The notes beneath the pieces were generated by a model. The model was not told the origin of the DNA and ran no database searches. It worked only from the letters and a program-made list of their open reading frames with translations. This document shows positions 45,216 to 59,829 of a stretch of DNA of 64,000 nucleotides, piece after piece. A program made the translations under genes and the position numbers. This DNA is from Warburgia ugandensis (Eukaryota; Streptophyta; Magnoliopsida; Canellales; Canellaceae): the NCBI GenBank assembly GCA_035236585.1, contig CP141126.1, positions 13,095,001-13,159,000 of the forward strand. Reading direction: 5' to 3'. The first letter of the stretch is position 1; every line of letters starts with the position of its first letter.

Positions 45216-46669
45216 CCGGGCACACCCCAACTGAATGAAGTGACCAAACAAGGAATATATTATGATTGAAGTAAGAAAAGAGGCAAGAAAGCATCTTAGA
45301 AATAAATAGAAGGGTATTTTAGATATAGACAAGAAGGTATGTTAGAAATAGGTAGAAGGTTGTTTTAAGAATAGGGTTACTTATAAGAAAAGCCCGGTGC
45401 CTTATAACTTGGCCACGTCCCATTTCTTTAATTTCTATTTGACACTAATAAACCCTAATATTCAACATGGAGATCCTATGTGGCGTTTGACCGCTTACAT
45501 AAATGGTTGTTTTCTTACGACCATTTTGACCTGTCTTAAACGATGCATAAAAGGGCATTCTTATCATTATTATTTTTTCTTTTCAGATGATTTTATTAAT
45601 AGGGCAAAGATACTTGCAATATGATCGAGGTAATCAACACAGAATACTAGAAAAGCAACGACAAAGAGGCCATCAACCACGACAACGCAAGGCTATCAAC
45701 CACAAATATCCTAGGAACCCCCCCACATGGAACCCTCTTTTGGCGACAGAATCTGCTACCTCATTAGCCATTCGTGGAATTGACGGAAGTAAATGAGTTT
45801 GCCATCAAGATTACAACGAATATCATAAAAGATAGGAAGTTGCCCCCAAAGGATGTCCCCCTTACGACTGAGCCAACACAACATGAAAGAAAGAGAGGGG
45901 TTTTCCTGTCCAAAATCCAAAGTAAAAACCCTTTCTTTTTTAAATGAACCCAAGTAAACTCTATATTTTATTTCCATTAGCCTAGTTAACCTTATTCAGT
46001 AGATATTCGTTGCCGTAAGTACGTTTAAGGAGTTAAATTGAATGCAAGTGTTGATCTCTCATTTCCTGCGCAAAGTTGTAAGAATCATTCCAGTTGTACT
46101 CTCTCGTGAACTGTGATCATTGCTGGGTAACCCTTTTTATTGATTGACTAGTGTTAAGAATCAGTGAAATATTATGGGTTTGTGTTCTATTCTCAAGTAT
46201 AAACTGTTGGCTTGTCTAAATTAGGGCTTTATGAGCTTTTTAGGTTCCTTGTGTGTGTAATGTCTTGTTGGGTTAACATATACCTAGTTTACCATTATTA
46301 GGTTATGCAATATTTTGTTTATTCTTATTATGTAAACTTTTTGAATATTAAAATTGTTTATAAGTTCACTTTTTTTGTTTTGTAACTCGTTATTTGAATG
46401 TTAAGATTGTTTATGCGATCTGCATTTATATGTGTCTATCTCTCTTTGATTTTCACTCAGTTTATTCTGCATTTGTATGTGTCTCGTTCTCTTTGTTTGT
46501 TTTCACTCAGTTTATTCTGCACTTGTATGTGTGCATTTGTTTAATCATGGCCTTTACAATAGCTTTAAGTTTCATTGGTTTGCACTTCACTTAGTCAACC
46601 AGTATACCTTATTACTAAGTTAGCCTTGATTGACTTAGCTTGAATTATCAGCAAGTATGTGTTTGAAGG
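45216..46669. other. Intergenic, no gene recognised
   Basis: AT-rich. Frames at 45397-45624 and 45756-45977 have no recognised domain. A direct repeat of 'tcactcagtttattctgca' occurs at about 46455 and 46503. Confidence 0.4.
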
Positions 46670-47930
46670 GGTTTGCGGCAGGGGGGGGAGGGTAGGGGTG
46701 TTGCGGGGGACCTAATATCTTACACGTGTAATATGTGTAGAATTGGGGAATTCATCGTTAAGTTCTGCCATGGAGAAAGGTTTATTAGTGAGAAGGATGT
46801 CCATTATGAAGAAGGAAAGGTGTCCAAATTTGATAATTGTGATGTAGATGGATTATTTAAGCTCAAAATTCTAGAGTTTGTAGAGAAGCTTATTTATAAG
46901 AAAGAAGATGTGAAATAGTTGTACTATAAGTCGCCTAGAACAAGTTATTTGTGCTTGAAAATTGACCAAGATGTCTTGGATATGGCCAAACTTATTCCTA
47001 GTGGTGGTTCAATTTGCAATTTTCGTGGAACACACTAATCCTCTTCCATTTAATGATGTTGATGGTGGTCTAATTGATGTGGAAATTGATGGAAGTGATG
47101 TTGGCAGGAAAATTAGAGTGCAACCTTGTCAGATAGATAGTGTTTCTAATGATGGTGATTAGGAGTATTAACATACTACTTTAGAGGATACTCTATACAG
47201 AATAGGAGACATGTTAGGTTCACAAAATCTTAAAAGCACATGATGGTTAAATGGGGCTTCTAAAGGATAGTCCTAGAGGGTGCATGCCTCCTTTAACATG
47301 AGGAGTCAACTTTTCAAGTGAAGTCAATTACCAACAGTCATGAATGTGTGAAGTCTCATAGAAACATGCAAACTTAATTTCACCTACCTAGCAAAGGCCT
47401 TTATAGATAATTCTAGGAAGAGGCCAAATGTGAAGTTAAAGAAGTTAAGAGATGAGATTAGAGAAAAATATGGGTTTAATGTAACCATAAAGAGGCTTTG
47501 GGACTAAACTTGTGATGTGAGGGCCAAAAACCTTGCTAGCTGCATAGAGATTATAGTCCATAGACCAACTCCTCATGGCGAGATGAGATTAAAGAGAAAT
47601 ATGAGTTTGATGTAACATTTTGAGAGGCTTTAGGACTATATTTCTCTAAGGGAAGCACCAACTATAAGATAGAAACAGGGATGGATTCCAATCATTAGGT
47701 TGGATGATTGCTTTTTAAAATTGTTCTGCAAAAGGAAGATCTTGTGAGTAGTGAGGAGGGATGCAAATGGCCATATGTTCCCCAATTGCATAGGCTAGAA
47801 CTAGTTGTAAATGTTGAAACTTTGAGCTCTTGGAGTTTCTATTGAAGGATTTAGGGATTGGTGGTAATGGGCTTGGACTAACTTTAGTTAGTGATAAGCA
47901 ATAGGTAACTATAGTACTTCCAATTGTCAT
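46670..47930 (+). pseudogene. Mutator-like (MULE) transposase relic
   Basis: Broken reading frames follow the order of a MuDR-type transposase. A PB1-like N-terminal region has FHGERF-like and GKVSKFDNCDVDGLFKLKIL (46750-46880). Next comes DMAKLIPSGGSI (about 46970-47010), then a zinc/FAR1-like segment with YLAKAFIDNSRKRP and LRDEIREKYGFNV (about 47380-47475). The transposase core is recognisable as IIRLDDCFLK and RRDANGHMFP (about 47690-47780), and KDLGIGGNGLGLTLVSDKQ (about 47845-47900). Many stops and frameshifts. A segment near 47450-47510 is repeated at about 47580-47640. Terminal inverted repeats were not found. Confidence 0.65.
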
Positions 47931-49785
47931 CTATTAATTAAAGCGTTATCATCTTTGTTTAGACACAGTTTTTTCTTCCAAGTGTATGAGTCATAAAGAA
48001 TTTTTTGCATGTGATATCTACAAAGTTTTGTTAATAGATATGACCAAGTGTATGAACTTCTAAGTATAGGGATTTATGTAATAGACATTACCTAATTTTA
48101 TGGAAGTATTTAATAGACATGATTGAGGGTTTGAACTTCCAAATAGCAATTATTACAAGTGTTTTTGCTTCAAATCACTGTCTTGTGTTTCTTTAATATA
48201 ATATTGCTATCTCACATTAATTGACTCACATCAAGTTTTTTTCATGAAGTCTTAGCTTACATGATAAAAAAATGAGACTATCATATATGAGCTCAGACAA
48301 GTACTCCCCTTGGTTGTTATTTCTTGATTTCAAAGCAACTTGTGGTGCTTTTGAGTCTTAGCTCATGTGATCAGAGACCATCATATGGGTCTATTTGATT
48401 AAATGGCTAAAAAGATAATAACTTAATAACATAGGGTCAAGATTGTAATTTTTATAATTGGTAGGACTGGTGATGTAGTTGATGATGAAGAACTTGATTA
48501 TATTATTTACCTCTTTGATATTGTCTATTAATGTAGCCGGATGTGTGGGATGCCCCTAATAAGATTATAAATTGCTTAATTGTGTAACAAGTAAATCAAT
48601 GGTTGACTAATATTACTAAATTTGGTTAAGAACTATTTAGGCTAATTTAGTGAAAAAAAAAATACCTAAAATTAGAAAAACTAAGAATTCACATATTAAC
48701 TTGTAGTAGAAATTAAAAAGTACGAATTAAATTTAGAGAAAAAGTAGCTTTCAAATTGTGTGAGACACTAATTGGAAGTATAGTGGGAGTTATATATATA
48801 AGGTTGCACGCCCCATGTAATAGAGAATTTTTGGAGAAAAGCCTAAGCTATTCCAAGTGAAAAATTGGCGACTTGAGTGCTATCTCTAGATGGATAAAAA
48901 AAAAAAAAACTCTTCTAGTTTTAGTTGCTTTCATCTTTTAGTTGGAGACCTCTACTTGAAAAGCAAGACCTTGACCATTCCTTTCTAGTAAAACTAGAAT
49001 TATTATGTAATATGAACTAATGATTAAGATTAAATTAAAATTGAGCATAGATCTTAGATTGAGTCCAAATATTTTGCTAGGGCACAACCTTTAGGACACA
49101 TGAGTTATGATGTTGATTCCTCCATCTAAGATTCAACTATCCAAAAATATTACAGAAAAGAACAAAAAACCACTCATCAAAAGCTACACTATTGCCCCGA
49201 AAGAACAAAATAGCTCTTTTGAAAAACCCTATATCTATTAATTCCAATGTCTTTGTGAAGGGTTCCCTAGAGTGAGCAGAGGGATTCTATTGCAAAGAGA
49301 AAGAAAGATAGATAGAAGCTTACAAATCTCTTTGCCTATCTGCGAATTCCAATTGGAAGGAGAATGGAGAAAAATTGTTTTGTCTTAATGTCAGGGAAGA
49401 GGATGGAATGTAGATGAAGCCCTTTATTTTATATTTTAGTTACTTTATTTTTTCCTTTTTCTTTTTCTTTTTAATTATCTTAAGAAAGAAAAGTGACCAT
49501 CCACAGAGGTACTCAAACACCACATATGCATTAGACGTCGGATAAAATGTAGCAGCTCGAGTGCTGAGTAAAAATAGGGCGTGATTGTTAACCACTACTT
49601 AAATTAGGGATCAAAATTAAAATTTAAAGTACGAATGAAAATGTCAAAATGTCCAAGGTTTTTTGTATAATTGAGTTTTAAGAATAATAAAAATTGACAG
49701 CAAAATTCATAAATAAAAAGAGGACCAAGGATATAAGCGCCAAACTTGTTGGTAGAAAAATATTTTACTAATTTCACACTATCTT

Positions 49786-49788
<3 letters not shown>

Positions 49789-49840
<52 letters not shown>
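49789..49840. repeat. (CT)26 microsatellite
   Basis: Uninterrupted CT tract of 52 bp. Confidence 0.95.
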
Positions 49841-49842
<2 letters not shown>

Positions 49843-50750
49843 ATTGCAGCAATGTAGGTGCATGTGCACTTGTGACTAGTAGGTAAAAAAACATACCGAT
49901 TGGATGATTCTAACCCGTCTGTTCAAAGTTTTAACTCTCCATGCTCCTTATTCTAACCTGTAAATGGTTTAAATTGATGGGACAACAGGAAGCAATAAGT
50001 TGTGCTATTAGAGAGGGAAATCAAAACTGCTAGAAAGAACAAGTAGGGCCTAATGTAATGAACAACATTCATTTTTAAACCCTTTCTTAAAAGGGTCAAG
50101 CCAAAATCATCTCACCTATACGATGATCTTGACCTTTATTGTCCTGAGGTTTAAACTGGAAAGGAATGCCATTTGCACGTAAATTTTAAGAACTGAAACA
50201 ACTAGGAGAGGAATACCGTGTAATTTCTCATTATCTCGGTCTGGTGGAGGAAAAAGGTCTTGGACAAAATATGTGGGAATAGTGATCTTATTGCCCGCAG
50301 TGGCAAACCCTAAAGTACAGCGACAACCTTCAAATATGAGTATAACAGCCCTAGAACCTTATTCGTTCTTAAATAATTTGATCCATGTTTTAGGGTTGCA
50401 AGTAGCAGGGGAAAATAACATCAGTCCCCATATGTAATGTTATTAAATTGTGCTAAACAGCCATATAAGGATGACTTTCATATGTGATCCTTCTATCATG
50501 TTAAGGACCTCACATGAGTATGGGTAGTACAAATTAAGGGTCCTGATTTTGGATGGTCCTAGTGTTCTAACCACACACCTTATATAATACTGTCTCAAAT
50601 ATGACATGCCAAGAAAATCTCATCCATTGGACTTAAATTATTCGATATCTGGGCCTGCCTTGTCCTTCTAGCTTCCTGTATCACACGGTCTCGGGCGTAT
50701 GATCATGTTGCCAGAGACTATCACATAATTGTGAACGCGGGTGAACTTGT

Positions 50751-50753
<3 letters not shown>

Positions 50754-50804
<51 letters not shown>
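50754..50804. repeat. (GA)25 microsatellite
   Basis: Uninterrupted AG/GA tract of 51 bp, about 500 bp 5' of the TATA box of the first root-cap gene. GA tracts can bind BBR/BPC factors in plants, but no link is shown here. Confidence 0.95.
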
Positions 50805-50807
<3 letters not shown>

Positions 50808-51262
50808 TATAAAGTCGACTTCCCATTAGTCGAATTTGACAAGTGGTAGCCGTTGTGCTATATGTAACGCCATGTCACGAGAAAACGGCACTCATCGTTT
50901 GGAAGAAAACGAAAATCTGCTAATAAACATGGTGGGAAACAAACGAGCAAAATATCAGGGAAAAACGCATATATAAAGAAACCAAAATCCACCAAAAGAA
51001 CCGAAGAAAGGCTAATAAAGGATTTTAACTCTTCCCGCTGCTTCTACTCCGGGTCTTGCCTACTCACGGGAAGAATGGGTACAACAAAACCTTGCCCTTC
51101 TTCTCACAAGATATTACAGTGCAACAGTCGATTCTGCGGAAATCATGACTGACTCCACTCACTCACTGGACTTGAAAAGTGGCTTTATGGGGTGTTTCTT
51201 TACCTCGAAATGACACATTTCCATTATAAAAAAAAGTATGAAAACCCTCCAATTTCAAACTG

Positions 51263-51269
51263 TATAAAG
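51263..51269 (+). promoter_or_regulatory. TATA box of root-cap gene 1
   Basis: TATAAAG, 64 bases before the ATG at 51327. Transcription would start near 51295. Confidence 0.6.
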
Positions 51270-51326
51270 GGTTCGAACTCCTCTTTCTCACCACTTCACA
51301 TAGAGCTAGAGCTGCTTTCATTGATA

Positions 51327-53030
51327 ATGGCGATGAAGAGCTTTGGGCTTTTGTTTCTTTGCTTTGTCATGCTATGTGTCTCTGTGTCTGGTCAGAACCC
51401 CTCCAGTAGAGGTAGGAGAGTGAAGTGCAGTTTAAAGGAGTTCCCACGTTGCCACCTACAATGGAAAGCCTGCCCTTTGTTGTGTCCTAGCAGTTGTGTA
51501 ATGGATTGTACGACCTGCAAGCCCGTTTGCAGTAAGTGAGCTCTATTTCGCACTTCTACGGCATGCATGTCCGTGCAATTGATTTGTAATGCCATTGTTT
51601 TTGTCGTGCATCTTCCCCAAACAACCACTGATGTTTTCATCATCTTGCATATAAGACATCTGGAGTGTCCACCCTCTGGACCCACCTTGAATTGGCCTTG
51701 GTTCAAGTAATTAATCTGAAGGTTCTGACAGCTTCTATTGATTGAAATTTTGCATCACTACATACCAGTAAATTCTACAGTGCCCCGCTACATGGATGAT
51801 CTAGAATCTATAAGCAATAGATGGGGGCTGAACCAGTAAGTAAGGATCCATTTTAATTTCACCCCGTGCCAAATACGGGGACACCAGTTTGGATTGAAAA
51901 ATATCTGGTTCATGCATTTATGTTCAATGGCTGTGGCCGTGGGAATAAGTACCAGTTCCATTTTTTTTCATGCATAATGATGGTTTTCCATAGATCTAAG
52001 CCATTATCGTGAATGATAAAGTACGTAGGAGAAGGGACGCTGTTATTTTCCTTTTCCTTTTTTGTTGAAAGAAATATTGATTTTCCCTTTGTTATAACAA
52101 AGAAAAGAAGCGTGTATGAAATGTTCTTGTGCAAGTGTGCTTCTCTTTTCCCAGATATTAAGATTGTATTGAGAGAAAATTATCTAAGTTGTCTATGCAT
52201 GTGTGTAGATGCCGTAGAATAACTTCACCTTCTTCTTGGTGCTAGGTTGCGACCGTCCAGGTGCTGTATGTCAGGACCCCCGCTTCATCGGAGGGGATGG
52301 GATCACCTTCTATTTCCATGGCAAGAAAGACCGAAACTTCTGCCTTGTCTCCGATCAGGATTTGCACATCAATGCTCACTTCATTGGCAAGAGGAACCGC
52401 GGGATGACTCGAGATTTTACGTGGGTCCAATCCATCGCAATACTCTTTGATCAGCACCAAATGTTCATTGGAGCCCAGAAAACATCGACGTGGGATGACT
52501 CGGTTGATCGATTAGCAATTAGTTTCAATGGACAGCCGATATCTCTTGCACCTAGTGAAGGCACGAAGTGGCAACCAGAAATTGCCCCACATGTCTCCAT
52601 TACACGGGCAGATGACACCAACCAGGTCATAGTCGAAGTGAAGGGAAAGTTTATGATCACCGCTGCGGTCGTCCCCATTACTAATAAGGAATCAAGGATC
52701 CATGACTATAACATAAGCAATGATGATTGCTTCGCTCATTTGGAGCTGGGTTTCAAGTTCTTCTCACTAAGTGAGGATGTTCACGGTGTACTGGGGCAGA
52801 CTTACAGGGCAAACTATACGAGCAGAGTGAAATTGGGGGTTCCAAATCCTGTTATGGGCGGTGATCAAGAGTTTTCTACGTCTAATCTATTCGCAGCAGA
52901 CTGTGCTGCTTCTCGGTGGAATGGCAACCGTGCAGGTGATGGCATAGAAATGTCCAATGGCGGTGAAGAGTACACGAGCTTGCAATGCAGCAGTGGAACG
53001 ACTGGGCTTGGAGTGGTATGCAAGAGGTAG
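51327..53030 (+). CDS. Root-cap/LEA-related secreted protein 1 (2 exons)
   Basis: A 329-aa protein with a Root_cap (PF06830-type) domain. Exons 51327-51531 and 52246-53030 join in phase 1 across a GT-AG intron of 714 nt. The N-terminus MAMKSFGLLFLCFVMLCVSV is a signal peptide, so the protein should enter the secretory pathway. A Cys-rich stretch (about residues 34-80) leads to CDRPGAVCQDPRFIGGDGIT, the conserved domain start. The domain includes DFTWVQSI, FIGAQKTS, VVPIT, DDCFAHLELGFKF and GVLGQTYR, and the chain ends near Cys-Lys-Arg. The upstream ATG at 51192 is not used: it precedes the TATA box. A poly(A) signal AATAAA lies at 53060-53065 and again at 53165-53170. Its paralogue lies 3.6 kb downstream in the same orientation. 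The biochemical role of the family is unknown. Intact by inspection. Confidence 0.92.
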
Positions 53031-53572
53031 ACATAAGAAGGTGCTAATGAAGACGCAATAATAAAGCCCGTAAGCTTAAGCCCTTTATCAAGTTTGACTA
53101 TATATAAGTTAATGTGGAAGTACCTAAGATAAGCTACTGTGTTCACCTATTATTCTACATCTATAATAAAATGTCTTTGAGGTTGTGTTTCTACTGTTTA
53201 TTAGTTAGACGATTGGATGATTTTTGCTAATTTCTTAGTGGGCCATTCAGATCTTTTTCTTTCTTCAGAAAGACGCAAGATTTTTTTTTTTTTTCCTGCA
53301 AGGTGATGCAAAACTGTATTAGTAAGAGGATTAATACAAAATGTTGGATCAACCTGATCAATAATGGAAAAGAATAGCCATCATGTCCAAAAACATCCAA
53401 AGAGTCATATAACATGAAAGACAGCCAAATAAAGCATCTGGCACTCCGAAACACAAACACAGAGTGCTGCTGCTTATAAAGATGTATTGACAGCATGGAA
53501 CAAAACAGCGAGACCTGTAGCGGAAATTTTCAAATCGGCTATATCAGGGGGTTTTATGGGAAATAGAGATAC
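53031..53572. other. 3' UTR of root-cap gene 1 and spacer
   Basis: Contains AATAAA at 53060 and 53165. A poly(T) run at about 53281-53294 follows. No further gene was seen. Confidence 0.45.
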
Positions 53573-53585
53573 ATCGGCTGATATA

Positions 53586-53777
53586 AAATAAAAAAAGGGC
53601 AGTCTGGTGCACAAAGCTCTTGCATATGTGGGGTTCAGAGAAGGGGTGGATTACAAGGGTGTAATGTATGCAGTCTTACCTTACATTTTGCAAGAGGCTG
53701 ATTTTGTGCCTCGAACTCATGATCTCAAGGTTACACAATGACAATTCTAGTGTTGCACAAAGACTATCCTTTTATAT
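53586..53777 (-). mobile_element. Au-type SINE with 13-bp TSD
   Basis: Flanked by 'atcggctgatata' at 53573-53585 and 53778-53790. Plus-strand landmarks are 'ggtgcacaaagctcttgc', 'tggattacaagggtg', 'ttgcaagaggctgatttt' and 'cacaatgacaattc'. It is more diverged than the 43.9 kb copy. Confidence 0.9.
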
Positions 53778-53929
53778 ATCGGCTGATATATCTAACAAAA
53801 TATTATATCAGCTATTTCACTGAATTGATATATCAAGTATTAGTGACGGATATTTTATTCCATGATTGATGGAGGATAAAAATATATATAAAAAATGACA
53901 GAGAAACCCATCCATCCATTAACATATCT

Positions 53930-54555
53930 GCAGAGCGTGCAATATTCCTGTTTGCTGTGATATATGCGCCTGAAATCTCATGTTCCTAGCAATGTTGATT
54001 CCTGCGTTAGCTTCTATGTCAGCGTCATTATTGGCAGATCTATATACATGCTGAACTATAATGTTTTTTCTTCCTTCAATCTACTGGCGAATAAGGTTAA
54101 AATAAGTCTGAAATCACCAAGGTAGTTCAGCAATCCCCTTAAGCCATTGAATAGTGTTGCAGGAATATCCTTCTAAAAGAAGAGGTAACAACTGACGTTG
54201 GTTCCATCATTTCAAGCAGCAAAAAGCTGCAGTAACTTCTGGTTCGTAGAATCTACCCAATCAAGATGACTAGCAATCTAAAACTAATTTTCTCCTAAGT
54301 GGTTTACTCATCATTACTCCAAAACGAGCCATCCTGTGTTGCCTCTACTGGCACCACTGAAATTAAGTTTGGACGTTCCTGCCATTGGAGGGATTCATGT
54401 GTTGGCTTGGAAATTCTGTGAGTGGAAGCAGCAATCGACGTCCAGTTGTTCAAGAGCTGTGTGAATATAAATTCATCCAATTTCATGATATTTTTATCTG
54501 AACGTGAAGAAGCACCTTCTACTTCTCTCATTCCACTAGTGGCCCACCAGATCAA
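53930..54555 (-). pseudogene. RNase H-like (RVT_3) domain relic
   Basis: Reading leftward on the minus strand: a 'PVEATQDGSFWSNDE' segment (in the position of the usual 'NTDGSF'), an EPEVTAAF stretch, IQWLKGIAELPW, then IEGRKNIIVQHVYRSANNDA and DIEANAGINIARNMRFQ. This is the order of the plant RVT_3 RNase H domain, found in LINE-derived proteins and stand-alone genes. Stops and frameshifts are present and no reverse transcriptase was seen next to it. It is a dead fragment, probably from a LINE. Confidence 0.6.
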
Positions 54556-56520
54556 GTGTCTGAATTATTTCAAATGCACGTCACATGAATTATGAGTGGC
54601 AAGGAAAGTGAAATTATGAGGGCATTCCCCACACTTTAATAAGCAATTTGTGATTTGCTTGCGGATAGCATTTTGAAGTTATAACCTTTAACGAGTCTTA
54701 GGAAAGTAGAAGGGAATCAATTAGCAGAAAGAGACTCTAGTGAAAGAAAATAGGAGACAGCATAGCAAATAACAAGGCCAAATCTGGAAAAGAAAATGCA
54801 GAAGGGCCAAATCACTTTTTCTTAACAATTATCAATTTCCCGATCAAAAGCAAAAATTATTGTTAAGAAAAGTAATTAAGTCTTACAGCCGATTAGCAAG
54901 GCTTATATTACTACCACTTATTCCGTATATGATTACGTGGAACAATCCAATCCGCGCATAATCACATGAGCCGGATATTGATTTCCATATTTTTTGTGTG
55001 CCACCAAGTGCCTACCAATAGGCGGATGAATAAGTCTGTGAATTTCCTACAGTTTATTTTCATAACTATGTAGTATTCAAAAAATTTTATGCTTGTATTT
55101 TTTCTGTCTCATAACAATCGATGGATAGTGATTTTTCTCCTTCGGCTATGTAAAGTTGCAAACCATGGATAAAATAGTAATCAAGCCTTGGTCAAAATAG
55201 GGTCTTCTGCACAGTGAGCAAATAGTCTTTATTGTTTTTGGTAGGCAAGCGAGGTTTTTTCCTGGATAACCCACACACACCCCCATGACCTAGCGGAGAG
55301 TCCCTTCTTGATCCACGACTAGGCCGTTGCTCAAAGCAATCAAATATTGTCAGATCTTGCTTAGAGTTAGAACATATGGTTCCTTCACATGCTTGGCAGA
55401 GTAATGACAAAGAAGGAGCAATGAGCTGTAGATCTTTATATTGTTGTAGCCAAATTCGGCTTAAGCCTCTAAACTATTTGTTCCTGACTAATTAATATAG
55501 GAACGGTGGAGCAAATTAAAGATGGAAGCAACTTAGACCCTAGTTTCTCTTTCTTTTATTAGAAATCCTTAGCAGTCTTGGGGAAGGGACAGGTCGCATA
55601 CCTTGCTGTAGGTTTTTTACTAGGATGGAACCTAAAATTAATATGTAGGAAGGGCAGTTCTTTTATGGGCACAGCATCTGATTTTGCACTCGATCTTGTT
55701 CCGCTCCCACATTTTCCTGCTACTTTTTGCATCTTTGTAAGCAAACCAACTCCAGCTCAGAGTTGGAGTACACTATACTTCTAGATGTCAACAGGATTCA
55801 GGATTGAAATTTACTCATTTATCATTGCCTTTCAAATACATATTAGCTGCTTTATTTTGAGTTGTTTGGTTCAGAGTGGATTCCTGATTCACGTACGGTT
55901 GCGGCTTCTGAATTAGCCCAACTTTATTAGGCTAACGAAAAGTCTGGCTGGTGAACATTTAACTTGAAGAGCTTTTAACCTGGGAATAGTTAAAAAATTG
56001 GTTGAATTTCACACATTGGCTTCTTGTGCGTCAATCAACTGAACTAGTCATTCCCAATTCAAACTTGCTAGATCGACAATGCAAGGCCAATTATTTCTTT
56101 TCTAGGTTGTATGAATTTGTAATTGTATTTAGTATCATGTCTAAGTAAGGTAGATAGAATTTATTCGACCAACTTTGGACCTCGTGAGTCCTAATGTTTA
56201 ACAGAGTCCCGGATCCCGATTCAAGCATTTTGGATGACAACCCAAACATTAATGAAGTCGTTTACATGAATGACATGCAGACGATACAAAGGTTACTGGT
56301 CCCACTGTTTTTTCCAAGGAAAATTAGAAACGGATGTAGCACAACTTATGGCAGGACTCCTACATAAATATGTTCGCATGGCCAACACAAAGGACCCACA
56401 TTTCATGCACGCAATGAGGCCTCTAACTTCATAAGGAACCAAATCAATGCACCTCCGTAAGCTTAGGCTTTTGCAACAGAACTCCTCAACATTTTCTCGC
56501 ATTATTTTCGCTCTCACCCT
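54556..56520. other. Intergenic between the RNase H relic and root-cap gene 2
   Basis: AT-rich, no gene recognised. A 68-codon frame at 55578-55784 and its minus-strand partner have no motif. The last few hundred bases are the promoter flank of root-cap gene 2. Confidence 0.4.
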
Positions 56521-56527
56521 TATAAAA
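56521..56527 (+). promoter_or_regulatory. TATA box of root-cap gene 2
   Basis: TATAAAA, 92 bases before the ATG at 56613. Transcription probably starts near 56553. Confidence 0.6.
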
Positions 56528-56612
56528 GGTGGGAGAGAGGCAAGTGCTCCTCGCAAAACAAGCTAACCATTGTAATTGGCCACCTGAGGCGAGGGTAGTG
56601 AAAGCGGTTTCA

Positions 56613-58287
<1,675 letters not shown>

Positions 58288-59648
58288 AGCGGTTAATTGG
58301 TTTGTGTTGGTGTAAGTCAATGTGTGTCAATAAGGACGTAGCTTTGCTGGGTACTGTGAGAACACAGATCTGACGAACAAAATTGATTCTATCTTTAAGA
58401 AAAAAAAAAGGTATGAAATTGATGTCGTCAATTGATTATGGTGAAGAATTAAGAAGTGAAAATGGTTTTTATATAACTTGAAACGAACTAGATTTTTTGC
58501 AATAAGATTTGGGAATTTTCTCCTTTATTTGGATCATAAGAAATTGACAAATTATTCATGAATTTTTTCTTTAATTCGGTACATTTTTGTCTCATTCGCT
58601 AAATTTAGTAAATATGAGAAAATTTTGAACTATTCTGGATTAATTAAGTTTAAAGTCCAGATCTTTACCACTTGCAATAATGTACCATTAACAACAAACC
58701 GTTCACTGATCAAAGGCTTACAATCACCCAACAGCACTCAATCTTATTTATGAGTCATCTACAGTAGGCTCTAACAGATAAATGACGTGGCTCATTGAAA
58801 GAGTGGTCACCACCTGTACTTTTACCTGATCATATACGCCAAGTTTAAGATACACAAATCAACCATGTGAGAACTCCTGTACGTGTACGTTGTATTGGGC
58901 AATATTCCCCGATTGTCTATATTCGGCAACATCAACCGATTGTTTGGGGAGATGTTTTGCAACCCAAAAGCTAAAACGTCCATTTCCATATCTAATGACT
59001 CTAGCACTTGAATCCCAAGTTTGCCTTACCTATCAGGGCCCTTTGCTTTCACATAGGGGTGACAATGGTTCGGGGTGAACCGGGATTTCAGATACAATGC
59101 CCAGCTCTATGATTTGATTTTTATTGCCCAGCCCCACCCCACTCCATAAGATATTTCTTTTTCTTCTTTTTTTTTTTTTCCTTTCTTCTTCTTCTTTTTT
59201 CTAAATATGCAAGAAAGATTCTAGTTGCTGCTATAGTTAAGAGTAAAAACTTCTAAATAAGGAGGCTTAATAAAAGGGAACATATGAGCTAATGAATTAT
59301 CCTCTATCATATAAGTGGTAAGAGCATTCTTGCTTTGTGTGTGTTAGAGTAAAGGCCTTTTAGGCCCTCCAAAGTAAGTCAAGTATATGGGGCTGTTTAT
59401 GGGTCAGTGCGTGACACAGAGAATTTGCTCACCAATGTACCTATACTTAAACTGTAACAACTTAATTTTTTTTATAACATAAATATTTATTTTGCATAAA
59501 ATTAACAACAAAAGGTTAGTCTATTTTAGGTTAGTTGTTTAATTGTAACATGCGCACTCTTGTTCTTATTTCATTTTGGATCTCTCATTTAAAAGCATGC
59601 ATGCTCTTGCTCTTGAATTATTTTATTTTTCATTGATCTCATGTCGCA
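58288..59648. other. 3' flank of root-cap gene 2, AT-rich spacer
   Basis: No gene. A pyrimidine tract lies at about 59155-59200. From about 59540 the degenerate ~61-bp repeat begins. Confidence 0.4.
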
Positions 59649-59829
59649 AGGGGGAGCCTTGACGCAATGATAAAAGTTGTCCTCGTGTGACCTTGAGGTC
59701 ATGGGTTCAAGACATGGAAACAGCCTCTTGCAAAAATGCAAGATAAGGCTGCGTACTATAAGCCCCTGTGGTCTGCCCCTTCCTCAAACCCCGCATAGGA
59801 GGGACCTTCGTGCACCAGGGCTACTCTTT
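59649..59829 (+). mobile_element. Au-type SINE, full length (181 bp)
   Basis: Complete copy with a 15-bp duplication (one mismatch) at 59634-59648 and 59830-59844. The tRNA-like head has an A-box-like 'ttgacgcaatgataaa' and a B-box-like 'gggttcaagac'. The body has 'aacagcctcttgcaaaaatg', 'gataaggctgcgtac' and 'ggtctgccccttcc', and the tail 'cttcgtgcaccagggctac'. The 181-bp length equals the usual Au SINE size. Confidence 0.93.

Larger units (their letters stand above)
47931..51180. other. Intergenic, AT-rich with two microsatellites
   Basis: No gene is recognised in this 3.2 kb. It holds (CT)26 at 49789-49840 and (GA)25 at 50754-50804, listed separately. The last few hundred bases are the promoter flank of the first root-cap gene. 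Confidence 0.45.

Noticed and set aside
51192..51326. Upstream in-frame extension of root-cap protein 1
   Set aside because: It lies at and before the TATA box and would bury the clear signal peptide that starts at 51327.
59649..59730. Possible tRNA gene from A- and B-box-like motifs
   Set aside because: No cloverleaf can be drawn with an acceptor stem, and the sequence continues as a 181-bp SINE with its own TSD.
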